A stretch of 64,000 bases of DNA from Nonomuraea sp. NEAU-A123 (GTDB taxonomy: Bacteria > Actinomycetota > Actinomycetes > Streptosporangiales > Streptosporangiaceae). The DNA lies in NCBI RefSeq assembly GCF_018603905.1, contig NZ_JAHFZZ010000036.1, positions 33,234 through 97,233 on the forward strand. Direction: 5' to 3'. Below are positions 46,756 to 55,413 of the stretch, piece after piece. The notes beneath the pieces are model-generated. The model was given only the letters and a program-made list of their open reading frames with translations, ran no database searches and was not told where the DNA came from. The translations under genes and the position numbers were made by a program. Numbering within the stretch: the first letter of the stretch is position 1; each line of letters begins with the position of its first letter.

Positions 46756-47964
46756 ATGGGCGGCTTCTGTCCAGAATTGAGCGACGACGTCGCCGAGGTG
46801 CGCGACTGGGTGCACGAGTTCGCCCGCGACGTGATCCGCCCAGCAGGCGCGGAGTGGGACGAACGCGAGGAGACCCCCTGGCCCGTCATCCAGGAGGCCG
46901 CCAAGATCGGCCTGTACTCGCTCGACTTCTTCGCCACTCAGTGGTTCGAGGAGAGCGGCCTGGCGCTGCCGGTGGCGTTCGAGGAGATCTTCTGGGGTGA
47001 CGCGGGCATCGGCCTGTCCATCGTCGGCACCGGCCTGGCCGCCGCCGCCCTGTCCTCGAACGGCACTCCGGAGCAGATGGGGGAGTGGCTGCCGCAGATG
47101 TTCGGCACGGAGAACGACGTCAAGCTCGGCGCCTTCTGCGCCTCGGAACCGGACGCGGGTTCCGACATCGGGTCGATCCGTACCCGCGCCGTGTACTCCG
47201 GCGGCGACTGGGTCCTGAACGGCGTCAAGACCTGGGCCACCAACGGCGGCATCGCGAACGTCCACGTCGTGGTCGCCTCGGTAGAACCGTCGCTGGGCAC
47301 CCGAGGCCAGGCCACCTTCGTCATCCCGCCCGGCACTCCCGGCCTGTCGATGGGGCAGAAATTCCGCAAACACGGCATCCGCGCCTCCCACACCGCCGAG
47401 GTCGTCCTGGACAACGTCCGCATCCCCGGCTCCTGCCTCCTGGGCGGCAAGGACAAGCTCGACGCCCGCCTGGCCCGCGTACGCAACGGCGAACGTGCCG
47501 GTGAGCAGGGGGCGATGCGTACGTTCGAGACCACCCGCCCCTCGGTGGCCGCCATGGCGGTCGGCATCGCGCGGGCCGGCTTCGAGTACGCCAGGGACTA
47601 CGCGCGGGAACGCGAGCAGTTCGGCCGCAAGATCGGTGAGAACCAGGCGATCGCCTTCCTCCTCGCCGACATGGCGACCCGCGTGGACATGGCCCGCCTG
47701 CTCACCTGGCGTGCGGCCTGGATGGCCAGGAAGGGCAAGCAGTTCGAACAGGCGGAAGGCTCGATGTCGAAGCTGGTGGCGGGGGAGACGGCGGTCTGGG
47801 TGACGGAGCAGGCGATCCAGATCCTGGGTGGGGCGGGGTATACGAGGGAGCACCCGGTGGAACGCTTCCACCGGGACGCCAAGATCTACACCATTTTCGA
47901 AGGGACGTCCGAAATTCAGCGGTTGATCATCGGCCGCGCCGTCACCGGCCTCCAGGTTCGCTAA
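46756..47964 (+). CDS. Acyl-CoA dehydrogenase
   Basis: This 402-aa FAD enzyme oxidises acyl-CoA thioesters to enoyl-CoA. It has the N-terminal helical domain, the FAD/substrate loop FCASEPDAGSDIGSIRTRA, the second signature QILGGAGYTREHPVERFHRDAKIY and IFEGTSEIQRLIIGRA at the C terminus. The position of the catalytic base was not resolved. The ATG follows GGGAG. It is the last chromosomal gene before the integrative element; whether integration used its 3' end is unknown. Confidence 0.95.
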   Translation: MGGFCPELSDDVAEVRDWVHEFARDVIRPAGAEWDEREETPWPVIQEAAKIGLYSLDFFATQWFEESGLALPVAFEEIFWGDAGIGLSIVGTGLAAAALSSNGTPEQMGEWLPQMFGTENDVKLGAFCASEPDAGSDIGSIRTRAVYSGGDWVLNGVKTWATNGGIANVHVVVASVEPSLGTRGQATFVIPPGTPGLSMGQKFRKHGIRASHTAEVVLDNVRIPGSCLLGGKDKLDARLARVRNGERAGEQGAMRTFETTRPSVAAMAVGIARAGFEYARDYAREREQFGRKIGENQAIAFLLADMATRVDMARLLTWRAAWMARKGKQFEQAEGSMSKLVAGETAVWVTEQAIQILGGAGYTREHPVERFHRDAKIYTIFEGTSEIQRLIIGRAVTGLQVR

Positions 47965-47972
47965 GAACTTCG

Positions 47973-47993
47973 CACGTCAGCAGGGGTGACGTG
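47973..47993. terminator. Small hairpin between acyl-CoA dehydrogenase and integrase genes
   Basis: CACGTCA and TGACGTG form a perfect 7-bp stem with a 7-nt loop 8 nt after the stop. It may be a terminator, or part of an attachment site next to the integrase gene. Confidence 0.4.
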
Positions 47994-48053
47994 ACGCGGG
48001 TAGATTCACCGCAGCACATCACCCTGCCTGATGCCTTGCCGATGGAACAGACC

Positions 48054-49334
48054 TCAGTTCTGTCTCAGTTCTGTCTCACCGGCTTCGAGTTGCCGGAGTT
48101 GCCGATCGATAGCTTCGCGGACTCGATTGTGCGACGAAGGCAGCATGTGAGCGTAGACACGGAGAGTAAGCGCCGGATCGGAGTGCCCCAGGTACTCGGA
48201 CAAGTCCTTGATTGTCACGCCACCTGCCAGAGTGACGCTGGCGAAGTAGTGGCGAAGCTGGTGTGTGCCCTCCTGGCGATTGGTGAGGTACTGGCGCCGG
48301 CCTTGTGCGTCCCTGACCGGCTCAGGAAGGACCCCGGCCGCGACGAGCGCAGGCTTCCAGACACTCAAGTCGTAGTTCCGGTGCCGAATGTGTAAATCAT
48401 CGGTCGCCCAGCGGAACAGCAGGTTGTGAGTACGCGGCTTTCCATTGGGTTTCTCCCAGGGCAGCGTGTACGGCCGCGGCTCGTGGGCGTCGATGTGCGT
48501 GCGCAGGTGCTCCGCAACCCACTGAGACATGGGGATAGTGCGTTCCTTGTCCCTCTTCGGCAGGGCGAAGACGAAGTCGCTCCTCAGCTTCTTGACCTGG
48601 CGCCGCACGTGAATGGTCATCTCCTCGAAATCCACGTCCTCGAGGGCGAGCCCGAACCACTCACCTGCCCGCATGCCACACCCCGCCCCGAGGACGGGCA
48701 TCGCCCGTAGGTGCTCGGGATGGGCGGCGATGATCGCGAGAACCACCAGGTCCGCCCAGGGAACCACCTTCTTGTACGCGTGCGCAGGTGCTTTGACGAT
48801 CTCGGCCTTGGCTGGGTTCTTCTTGATCTTCTCGTCGGCAACGGCGAGATCAAGGATGCCTTGCAGAACGAGGAGCGCTGTGATCGGAGTTGAGGCCTCG
48901 TACCGCTCACCGAGTTCGGCCAGAAACTCCTGAACCTCGGACGGCTTGATCGACCCCACCTTTCGTTTGCCGAACTTGGGCTCGACGTGGAGCCGATGCA
49001 TCGACTCGTACCGGATGAGAGAGGCCGGGTCGATGCCCGAGCGGGAGGACAGCCACCGCTGCCCGTAGGAGGCGAACTGGGCGTTGCCGGCGGCTGGGTC
49101 GATGTACTCGCCTCGCTCTAGGTCCTCCTCCATCTTCCGGGCGTACTTCTTGGCGGCGTCCTTCACGCGCCGCGTGGCGGTCTTCTCCCTGCCATCTGGG
49201 CCGATCCAGACGCCCTGCCACCGGTTCGCCTCCGGGTTTCCGCCGTTGTCGGGATGCTTCGTGGTCTTCTTCCGGATGGGCTTGCCGTCCGGTCCTTTGA
49301 CCGTCGTGAACCACAGGTCTCTCACGCGGGCCAT
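48054..49334 (-). CDS. Tyrosine recombinase/integrase
   Basis: This 426-aa site-specific recombinase has all catalytic residues visible: Arg222 in GCGMRAGEW, HQLR with His358 and Arg361, His384 in LGHSDPALT and nucleophile Tyr394 in LRVYAHM. The N-terminal part holds an AP2-like DNA-binding segment (VWIGPDGREKTATRRVKDAAKKYARK) and a SAM-like core-binding domain. I chose the ATG at 49334 because AGGAG is 6 nt upstream. It ends close to the element's left edge, the usual place for the attachment site. Confidence 0.95.
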   Translation of the reverse strand: MARVRDLWFTTVKGPDGKPIRKKTTKHPDNGGNPEANRWQGVWIGPDGREKTATRRVKDAAKKYARKMEEDLERGEYIDPAAGNAQFASYGQRWLSSRSGIDPASLIRYESMHRLHVEPKFGKRKVGSIKPSEVQEFLAELGERYEASTPITALLVLQGILDLAVADEKIKKNPAKAEIVKAPAHAYKKVVPWADLVVLAIIAAHPEHLRAMPVLGAGCGMRAGEWFGLALEDVDFEEMTIHVRRQVKKLRSDFVFALPKRDKERTIPMSQWVAEHLRTHIDAHEPRPYTLPWEKPNGKPRTHNLLFRWATDDLHIRHRNYDLSVWKPALVAAGVLPEPVRDAQGRRQYLTNRQEGTHQLRHYFASVTLAGGVTIKDLSEYLGHSDPALTLRVYAHMLPSSHNRVREAIDRQLRQLEAGETELRQN

Positions 49335-49730
49335 CTGCTTCTCCTGGGCGTTGTGGCGGAGCGCGTCGGCGGTGTTTCGCCTGGTGTCGGACCATGCAGG
49401 CGAGTGGCGATCACCGTCATCGGAAGCCCTGGTGACGCGCTTAGTGATCTTTGTAGACACGTCTCGTGCAAGCGCACTCGTCGCGCTATGGTGTTTCTGA
49501 CGCGTCTGACACGTCGAATAACGCTGTTTGTATCACACGAGTCCGCCGCAACAAGGGCGAAAGCCCACAACCGAGACTTCGCTCACTCGGAAGTCACGGA
49601 GCCAGGCAACAAGAAAGGCGCCCCCCGCCAAGCGGAGAGCGCCTCACACATCATCGTCAACACCGCATCCACTGACCGGTTCCAGGTTGGTCGCCAGACG
49701 AACCGATCGGGTGGGTGCCACAGAAAATGC
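49335..49730. other. Divergent control region between integrase and Rep-like genes
   Basis: This 396-nt region has no convincing gene. It holds TCTGACGCGTCTGACACGTC at 49496-49515, a member of the motif family recurring in the element, and a related AGACACGTCT at 49454. No excisionase gene was recognised. Confidence 0.5.
49496..49515. promoter_or_regulatory. TCTGACGCG-type site A
   Basis: TCTGACGCGTCTGACACGTC is two tandem TCTGAC-CGTC words upstream of the divergent integrase and Rep-like genes. Related sites occur at 51832-51922 and 61888-61901. Confidence 0.5.
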
Positions 49731-50930
49731 TTGGAGCCGAAGATATCACCTCGCCAAGCGTTCGCCCTGGCGCGCCCGAACCACCGGCGCACACCACGGC
49801 CGAACGCCTCTCAACCCTCGCTGATCCCCTCCCGCGCGGCGGTCCTGTCCGCCGTCCCCGAGGGCATGCGCCGCGCCACCTCCCAGCGGGCGTTCCTCCG
49901 CGCCGTCAAGGAGCACCCCGACGCGCTCGCGCTGAAGTGCCACGCCTACCGGAACCTCACCGAAGTGGCGGGCAAGCTCGCCGACTGGGCCGACTGGACC
50001 ACGCTGACGACCCGCCCGACCGAGCAGCGAATCGCTGATGACCTTGACCTGGCGCTGTCCACGGTGAAGCGCTGGATCAGATGGCTGCGTGAGCGCGGCT
50101 TCCTCGGCGTCGTCGAGGAAGGTACGACGAACCGGTTCCGCAGGGGCAACCAGTGCGGGCTCACCGACGACGGCTTGGGTAACAGAGCGGCCGTCTGGGT
50201 CCTGTGCACGCCTATCCCTGAGCTGGACGAAACCGACATGCGCACCGACAAAACGACAACTGAACCCCCTTCCTTGACTCTCCCTAAGAGAGTCAAGGAA
50301 GGTCCTACGCACGCGCGCGAGGAAAGATCATCTCCGCGCCGCTCGAACCGAATCTCGACGACGAACGAGGCCGCCGCCACGCCGGGGACCCGCAAGCACG
50401 CGCTCCAGGTCGCCCAGAAGATCCACGACGAGAGCACCACACTGGGGCGGCTATCCCCGTGGTACATCCGGCACCTGACCAGGGTCTTCGTCGCTGCGGG
50501 GTGGACCGCCGCCGACGTGCTGCACGCCCTCGACCACCAGCCGGACGGCGCGGCCTGGACCTACACCTGGACCAGCCGCGACCAGATCCGCAACACCCCC
50601 GGCTGGGTGCGGTTCCGGCTGTCGGCGTGGCTGGACGAGCACGGTCGGCCCCTGCCCGGCAAGTCGCAGCGGCTCATGGCGGCCGCCGCCCAACTCCGCG
50701 CCGAGCGAGCAGCGCTGCGGGAGCGGTTCGAGGAGATGAGAGCTCGTCGTGTCGGTGGGCCGGTCGAGCCGCCGCCGAGGTTGAGCAGGGCGGAAGCTCT
50801 CGCGGGCCCGCCGGTGGCCGAGCAGGGTTCCTCGTCCGGTCCTGGTGAGGCTTACCGGGCGGCGCGCGCAGCGTTGGATGCCAAGCGGCTGCAGCGGGAG
50901 GCTGAGCGTCTTCGGTGGTTGGCGTCATGA
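49731..50930 (+). CDS. Replication-initiator-like winged-helix protein
   Basis: This protein of about 399 aa resembles plasmid/element Rep-associated helix-turn-helix proteins of Actinobacteria. It has the N-terminal segment MRRATSQRAFLRAVKEHPDALALKCHAYRNL, a winged helix (TEQRIADDLDLALSTVKRWIRWLRERGFLGVVEEG) and a C-terminal region with WYIRHLTRVFVAAGWTAADVLHALDHQPDG, then a Glu/Arg-rich tail. Coding-type third positions begin around 49760, so I set the start at TTG 49731, but ATG 49866 is an alternative. A translationally coupled small gene follows (ATGA overlap). Confidence 0.7.
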   Translation: MEPKISPRQAFALARPNHRRTPRPNASQPSLIPSRAAVLSAVPEGMRRATSQRAFLRAVKEHPDALALKCHAYRNLTEVAGKLADWADWTTLTTRPTEQRIADDLDLALSTVKRWIRWLRERGFLGVVEEGTTNRFRRGNQCGLTDDGLGNRAAVWVLCTPIPELDETDMRTDKTTTEPPSLTLPKRVKEGPTHAREERSSPRRSNRISTTNEAAATPGTRKHALQVAQKIHDESTTLGRLSPWYIRHLTRVFVAAGWTAADVLHALDHQPDGAAWTYTWTSRDQIRNTPGWVRFRLSAWLDEHGRPLPGKSQRLMAAAAQLRAERAALRERFEEMRARRVGGPVEPPPRLSRAEALAGPPVAEQGSSSGPGEAYRAARAALDAKRLQREAERLRWLAS

Positions 50931-51238
50931 GCGACGAGTACGCCGAGAGGGCGCAGCAGGCGCGGGAGTTGCTGGCGCGGTCGTCACCGGCGGCTGCTCG
51001 GGCGATGCGGGCTCGTGACCAAGAAGCTGCGCGACCGCGCCGGGTGGTGGAGGAGGGGCGGTGGGCCCTGATCGATTGGCAGGTGAAGCAGTCGATCGAG
51101 GCACAGCCGCAGCTCGTCGAGGTCTCGCCGCCGGAGGTTGAGGAGGCGGTGAAGGACGAGGAGGCGGAGCGGCGTCGGGTGTCGCTGGCGCGGGCGCGGA
51201 TGCGAGCCCGCGCGCACCGACAAAACGACAAATCCTGA
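50927..51238 (+). CDS. Small charged protein coupled to the Rep-like gene
   Basis: This 103-aa protein rich in Arg, Glu and Ala (MSDEYAERAQQARELLARS, EEAVKDEEAERRRVSLARA) is probably mostly helical. The ATG overlaps the Rep-like stop by 4 nt. No family recognised. Coupling suggests a helper or regulatory role in replication. Confidence 0.7.
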   Translation: MSDEYAERAQQARELLARSSPAAARAMRARDQEAARPRRVVEEGRWALIDWQVKQSIEAQPQLVEVSPPEVEEAVKDEEAERRRVSLARARMRARAHRQNDKS

Positions 51239-51538
51239 TCTACGCGGTAAAGGCGAGCTGGCTATTTTTTTTACAGAGTGGCGAAAACGTTGGGCCGATT
51301 GAACACAGTGCCTGGCGGATACGCCCCTTCGGCTGGCTGCCTGTGTGGCCTTATGTGCTAGATGGAGGCGGCGCGACCTGCGGGTTCGCTAGTGCGTAGA
51401 CAAGTAGCGGCCCCTGTGCGACGACTCAGGCTTCCGTGGCTTCGGCATGTTAGTGGATCTTCAAAGGTGGAATCGTTTTTATGCCTTCATTCCCCGATCC
51501 CAAGGGCTTTGGGCCTATTGGGAGGGGCGGGTGGCTGT
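51239..51538. other. Noncoding stretch with a possible folded RNA
   Basis: A T8 run lies at 51264-51271. Downstream, ACACAG (51303-51308) and CTGTGT (51341-51346) can pair and enclose a GGCG-gata-CGCC hairpin and a TTCG-containing stretch. No reading frame here is convincing. Confidence 0.35.
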
Positions 51539-51802
51539 ATGGAGTCGGTGGCGCGGCGGGCAGGCTGGTTGCGGGCGCTTGGTGCTGGGACGGTAGGTCT
51601 GGGCGGACCTGCTCTGGCAGGGGCCGTCTTCCCAGGGTTGGGTGTCGCCCTGTTCGGCCTGGAGATGGCCGTCGTGTTGATTGTGCTAGGGGCGGCGCTG
51701 TTCGGCTCCGAGATGATCAGCGAGCGGGCGTTCCGATTGCTGCGGTGGATGTCGAATCGTCCGGAGCCGAAGGGGCCGCCGAGTCGCCCCCGGAAGGTGT
51801 AG
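51539..51802 (+). CDS. Small membrane protein of the element
   Basis: This 87-aa protein starts MESVARRAGWLRALGAG, has a hydrophobic region from about residue 17 to 52 (PALAGAVFPGLGVALFGLEMAVVLIVLGAALFG) and a basic, Pro-rich C terminus. A GGGAGGGG sequence lies about 11 nt before the ATG. Similar small membrane proteins are common in actinobacterial plasmids, but I have no function for it. Confidence 0.6.
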   Translation: MESVARRAGWLRALGAGTVGLGGPALAGAVFPGLGVALFGLEMAVVLIVLGAALFGSEMISERAFRLLRWMSNRPEPKGPPSRPRKV

Positions 51803-52132
51803 ATCTAGCGTCCGCAAGTACCGCTGAACGCGCGTCAGATCCACGGAGACGCGCGTTCGATGAACGTCCGGTGCATCTGACGCATCGCACGACATAAGAC
51901 GCTTAGGACGCGTCTGACGCGTTGATCGAATCGTTACGAGGAGACGAGATCACCGAACCCCTTAATGTCTATATCACCCTCTTGTATATGTTAGCGTCGA
52001 AGACGTAACACCACAAAAACCGCTCCTGACCAGCCAAAACGCCGGAATGAACGCCACCACCGGCATCATCACCCGGCTGGACAGGCCCGACAAAATGTGC
52101 TGATAGCGGCACCGCAATCAACAAGCAGGCTA
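51803..52132. other. Control region with TCTGACGC repeats
   Basis: This 330-nt gene-free region upstream of a run of small genes contains the inverted pair GCGTCAGAT/ATCTGACGC, the repeat GACGCGTCTGACGCGT, an AT-rich part (51960-51995) that could hold a promoter, and the 13-mer AACACCACAAAAA at 52007, repeated at 54054. Confidence 0.5.
51832..51922. promoter_or_regulatory. TCTGACGC-type site cluster B
   Basis: GCGTCAGAT at 51832-51840 and ATCTGACGC at 51875-51883 are perfect 9-bp inverted copies 34 nt apart. GACGCGTCTGACGCGT at 51907-51922 is a tandem form of the same word. Confidence 0.55.
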
Positions 52133-52163
52133 CGGCCCCGCGACCGCCACGGTCGCGGGGCCG
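52133..52163 (+). terminator. GC-rich hairpin before a small-gene operon
   Basis: CGGCCCCGCGACCG and CGGTCGCGGGGCCG form a perfect 14-bp stem with loop CCA, 23 nt before the start at 52187. It is a terminator or attenuator, like others between genes in this element. Confidence 0.65.
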
Positions 52164-52186
52164 CGGCATGTCACAAGGGAAACGAC

Positions 52187-53242
52187 ATGGACACGATGAC
52201 CATCCGAACCCACACCGAACTGCTCGCCGCAGTGAAGGGAGTTCGCAACGCGGGCGGCACTACCAGCCAGATGCTCGCGACCATCACCCGCATGCTGACC
52301 GACCCGGCCGCCCCCGAGCAGTACGAGGACATCCTGGACACCGTCACCCGGACGGCCGCCCACCACTTCGCGTACGAGAAGGACACCGGCCCCACCCCGT
52401 ACCCGGACGACGCCACGTACGACAACCTCGCCCCCGAAGGCCAGATGGTCGTCATCCGGCATGTCATCTTCGACTTCGGCGTGCGGATCCAGCCGACCGC
52501 GACGTCCACCACCCCGGCCAGCAAGGACACGACCACTCGTTACCTGGCCATCGCGATCGACGAGCTGAACGTCTTCGAGCTCGGCATCGACGGCGCTCCC
52601 CTCCCCGCGCACCACCTGGTGGCCATCTCCGAAGCCGAGGAGTACACCGAAGACGGCGAGACGAAGCTGTTCCCCCTGCCCAACGTCGTCGCCATCCTCG
52701 ACTCCGGCGCCCACCTTGGCGACGACGCCCCTGCGCTGGACGGCCTGCTCACGGCTCACGGCTGGAAGCTGGTCGGGGAGAGCGACAGCCACCCCGACAA
52801 CGCCGAGCACGAGGTGTCCCCGGCCGACCCGCAAAGGACGCCGCCCGGCATCGAGTACCACGCCGGCCGCCCGATGCCCTACTACCTCGACGGCCGGAAA
52901 AAGCTTGACGAGCGCGGCTCGCTGCTCGACGCGATGCTCATCGCGACGTTCACCGCCGCCCAGGCCACCGACCCCGCCACATATGGCCTCGACCACGTCG
53001 GCGTCGAGCTGCTGCTGATTGGCGCCTCCCGCGCCGCCGTGGACGACCGGCTCGACGACGAGCAAATCGTCCGGGGCAACGCTGGCCTCGACTGCAAGCG
53101 GCGCCTGTTCATGGCCGCGTGCGCGGCGATCGACAAGGCGCTCGACATGATCCGTGAGCGCGCCACCTGCCGCACCTGCGACGGCGCCGCCGTCACCCGC
53201 ACGACGGACGGCAAGCCCGTCTGCGCCAACACCGGCCACTGA
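52187..53242 (+). CDS. Hypothetical protein of the element
   Basis: This 351-aa acidic protein starts MDTMTIRTHTELLAAVKGVRN and ends with a possible zinc-binding tail (ATCRTCDGAAVTRTTDGKPVCANTGH, two CxxC/C-x-C type ligand groups). No signal peptide or membrane helix. The ATG follows AAGGGAAA. I do not recognise the family; it is the first gene of a co-directional run of nine small genes. Confidence 0.75.
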   Translation: MDTMTIRTHTELLAAVKGVRNAGGTTSQMLATITRMLTDPAAPEQYEDILDTVTRTAAHHFAYEKDTGPTPYPDDATYDNLAPEGQMVVIRHVIFDFGVRIQPTATSTTPASKDTTTRYLAIAIDELNVFELGIDGAPLPAHHLVAISEAEEYTEDGETKLFPLPNVVAILDSGAHLGDDAPALDGLLTAHGWKLVGESDSHPDNAEHEVSPADPQRTPPGIEYHAGRPMPYYLDGRKKLDERGSLLDAMLIATFTAAQATDPATYGLDHVGVELLLIGASRAAVDDRLDDEQIVRGNAGLDCKRRLFMAACAAIDKALDMIRERATCRTCDGAAVTRTTDGKPVCANTGH

Positions 53243-53265
53243 ACGCCAGCAAAGGAGACACGGAC

Positions 53266-53412
53266 ATGCGCGACCTGATCGACCTGCCCGAGGGCTGGGA
53301 GTGGAGCGCCTACGGCGACTCCTTCGTCTGCCCGGACGGCTTCGAGATCGAGCTGGACGGTACCTGCCCTGACGGGCATGTCTCGCCCCTGCTCCGCATG
53401 GGCCTCATCTGA
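53266..53412 (+). CDS. 48-aa acidic hypothetical protein
   Basis: This frame reads MRDLIDLPEGWEWSAYGDSF and ends LLRMGLI. An AAAGGAG site is 8 nt before the ATG, and spacing to its neighbours is 23-26 nt, so it fits the operon. It has two Cys (VCPDG, TCPDGH). Function unknown. Confidence 0.65.
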   Translation: MRDLIDLPEGWEWSAYGDSFVCPDGFEIELDGTCPDGHVSPLLRMGLI

Positions 53413-53438
53413 CCCGCGCCCCCGAAACGGAGCACACC

Positions 53439-54005
53439 ATGGACACCACCACCCGCGGCATCACCGAAGACCTGCTGCTCGTCCTGCGCCGCCTCAACCA
53501 GGCCGATGACCAGAAGCTCGCCCGCGACCCCGGCGCGTTCGGGCACGCCCGGCACGCGCTCATCGCGATCATGGAGACCGCAGACTGGGGCCCCGCTCAC
53601 GCGAGCGAGGCTATCCAGCACGCGATACAGGAAGGCTCGACGTTGTTCGACGCCATGATGGCCACGCGCGCCGGTGAATGCGGTACCGCAATGAACGTGA
53701 CTACCTCGACGGACGTCGCCCCTACGGAGATCAGCGACGAGCTGGCGCAGCAGATCGCCGACGCGATCGGCGAGCACTTCAGCGGCGACCGCAACTACTG
53801 GCCGCAGGTCATGGACGCCGATTGGGACGACGGCAGCGGCCGCGTCATCGTCTGGGATCACGGCGTGCCCGACTGGACGTTCCTGGTCTCCCACGGCGGC
53901 CGGTCGGATGACTCGCCCACGGAGTACGAGCCGGTTTCCCTGCCTGCTGGCGTGTGGGTCGAACCGATCAACCCCTGCGCCTTGCGCGTCATGCCCCGTC
54001 AGTAA
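53439..54005 (+). CDS. Hypothetical protein of the element
   Basis: This 188-aa acidic protein has a helical N-terminal half (residues 5-85) and a mixed C-terminal half with DRNYWPQVMDADWDDGSGRVIVWD and DWTFLVSHGG. The ATG follows CGGAG. No family recognised. It is followed by a strong hairpin, so it may end a transcript. Confidence 0.7.
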   Translation: MDTTTRGITEDLLLVLRRLNQADDQKLARDPGAFGHARHALIAIMETADWGPAHASEAIQHAIQEGSTLFDAMMATRAGECGTAMNVTTSTDVAPTEISDELAQQIADAIGEHFSGDRNYWPQVMDADWDDGSGRVIVWDHGVPDWTFLVSHGGRSDDSPTEYEPVSLPAGVWVEPINPCALRVMPRQ

Positions 54006-54021
54006 GGGCCCGAGAACGGCG

Positions 54022-54050
54022 ATGGCCGGGCCCGCCACGGGCCCGGCCAT
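54022..54050 (+). terminator. GC-rich hairpin inside the small-gene run
   Basis: ATGGCCGGGCCCG and CGGGCCCGGCCAT form a perfect 13-bp stem with loop CCA. AACACCACAAAAA follows at 54054, a 13-mer also found at 52007. Confidence 0.7.
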
Positions 54051-54159
54051 CCCAACACCACAAAAAGCCCTAGACCCCCGTCGCCACAACGAAGACCCAG
54101 TGCGCCCCAGCGTAACGCACCTGCCGGGCCGAGACAGACCGCCCAGAAGGGGAGCATCC

Positions 54160-54324
54160 GTGAACCGCGCCGCCACCGACAGCCACGACGACACCGAGCA
54201 CGAGCCGCAGAGCATCACCGGCGTCTTTCCCGTCGAAATCCAAGACCAGTGCGGCGACTGCACGGCCCGATGGGACGCGCCCCCGGAGAAGCACCACGTC
54301 GCCTGCTCCATCAACTGGAACTAG
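54160..54324 (+). CDS. 54-aa protein with possible zinc-binding Cys/His set
   Basis: This small protein starts with GTG after AAGGGGAG and contains CGDC and KHHVAC, four Cys/His groups that could hold one zinc ion. Sequence includes SITGVFPVEIQDQCGDCTA. No family recognised. It sits in line with the other small genes. Confidence 0.6.
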   Translation: MNRAATDSHDDTEHEPQSITGVFPVEIQDQCGDCTARWDAPPEKHHVACSINWN

Positions 54325-54394
54325 CTGACCGCGCCCCGCCCTGCGGCTGCCAGCCCGGGGCGGGCCCTGCGCTGCTCACGAAAGGACCAACATC

Positions 54395-54673
54395 ATGCCC
54401 ATGCAGCCCAACCGCAGCGCCTCCGGAATCATCCAGCGGCTCCGGAACGACGGGTTCACCGTGAACATCCCCGACGAGCCGTACCGCCGCATCTACCAGC
54501 TCCGGCTCAGCCGCGGCCTGTACTTCGGCACCCTCGACGTCTCCGCCGACAAGGGCCGCGCCCTGCGAATCTCCCTCACCTGGCAGCCGAACCTCACCAC
54601 CCGGAAGCGCACCGGCGCCACCCGCATCATCGGCCTCCTCAACACCATGCCCGAGCAGGGCTGGAACAACTGA
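54395..54673 (+). CDS. Hypothetical protein of the element
   Basis: This 92-aa basic protein (MPMQPNRSASGIIQRLRNDG, YFGTLDVSADKGRALRISLTWQ, RIIGLLNTMPEQGW) is probably a small alpha/beta domain. The ATG follows GAAAGGA. It lies 11 nt upstream of the PP2C-like gene and is probably co-transcribed with it. Confidence 0.65.
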   Translation: MPMQPNRSASGIIQRLRNDGFTVNIPDEPYRRIYQLRLSRGLYFGTLDVSADKGRALRISLTWQPNLTTRKRTGATRIIGLLNTMPEQGWNN

Positions 54674-54684
54674 AAGGCAACCTC

Positions 54685-55413
54685 ATGCCCCTCATGTATG
54701 TACCGGGCATCGCCCGCGTCTTCTACGACAGCATCCAGAACAGCCGCAACACCCAGGCCGACTACGTCGCCGTGCTCGACGGCTCGTGGGCGCTGGCCGT
54801 CGCAGTCTGCGACGGCGCGGGCGACGATTCCGACGCGGCCGACGCCGCCCAGATCAGCGCGCAGATCGCCGCGGCGGTCACCGGCTCCACCAACAGCGGT
54901 GTCCAGGGCCTGCACGCGGCCCGCACTTACCTGCAGCAGCGCAACGAGGACGCCCCGCCCGGGCAGGAGGGCATCACCACGGCGGTCGTCGCTGCGATCA
55001 CACCTGGTGGGCTCGACATGGCCTGGGTCGGCGACTCGCCCGCCTGGGCGGTGCGCCTGGACAGCACGGTCGTCCCCCTGACTGTGCCGTCCTGCCACCC
55101 TCGCTGGACGCCGTGCAACGTCGAGGAGAAGCACGAGGCCGGGGGCACCTGGCCGCACCGCATGCTCACCAACACCGACGACTACGCCCGCATCATCCTC
55201 GCGTCGGACGGCCTCACCGCACACCTGCCCCTCACCGGGAGAGCCGACCACATGAACGCGATGCTCGATGACCTCACGCGCATGGCCGCGCCGGACCTGG
55301 CCGGCGAGTACGTCGCGGCGCAACTGCTCGACATGGCCAGGCAGGGCCGAGGCCGGGACCACACGACGGTCGCTGTCATCGACCTCATCACGCACGAGGG
55401 TGAGCCCACGTGA
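54685..55413 (+). CDS. PP2C-family protein phosphatase-like protein
   Basis: This 242-aa protein carries the ordered metal-binding motifs of PPM/PP2C Ser/Thr phosphatases: DGAGD (43-47), GDSPAW (116-121), ASDG (173-176) and RDHTT (224-228, in place of the usual DN). No membrane helix, so it should act in the cytoplasm on phosphorylated Ser/Thr. Its presence in a mobile element is uncommon. The stop overlaps the next GTG by 4 nt. Activity depends on the DHTT variant being functional, which is not known. Confidence 0.8.
   Translation: MPLMYVPGIARVFYDSIQNSRNTQADYVAVLDGSWALAVAVCDGAGDDSDAADAAQISAQIAAAVTGSTNSGVQGLHAARTYLQQRNEDAPPGQEGITTAVVAAITPGGLDMAWVGDSPAWAVRLDSTVVPLTVPSCHPRWTPCNVEEKHEAGGTWPHRMLTNTDDYARIILASDGLTAHLPLTGRADHMNAMLDDLTRMAAPDLAGEYVAAQLLDMARQGRGRDHTTVAVIDLITHEGEPT

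Noticed and set aside
47965..48053. tRNA gene as the integration target
   Set aside because: No cloverleaf or conserved T-loop sequence is visible between the acyl-CoA dehydrogenase and integrase genes.
49254..49730. Upstream extension of the Rep-like frame
   Set aside because: Codon third positions lose their GC bias before about 49760 and the sequence overlaps the integrase gene antisense.
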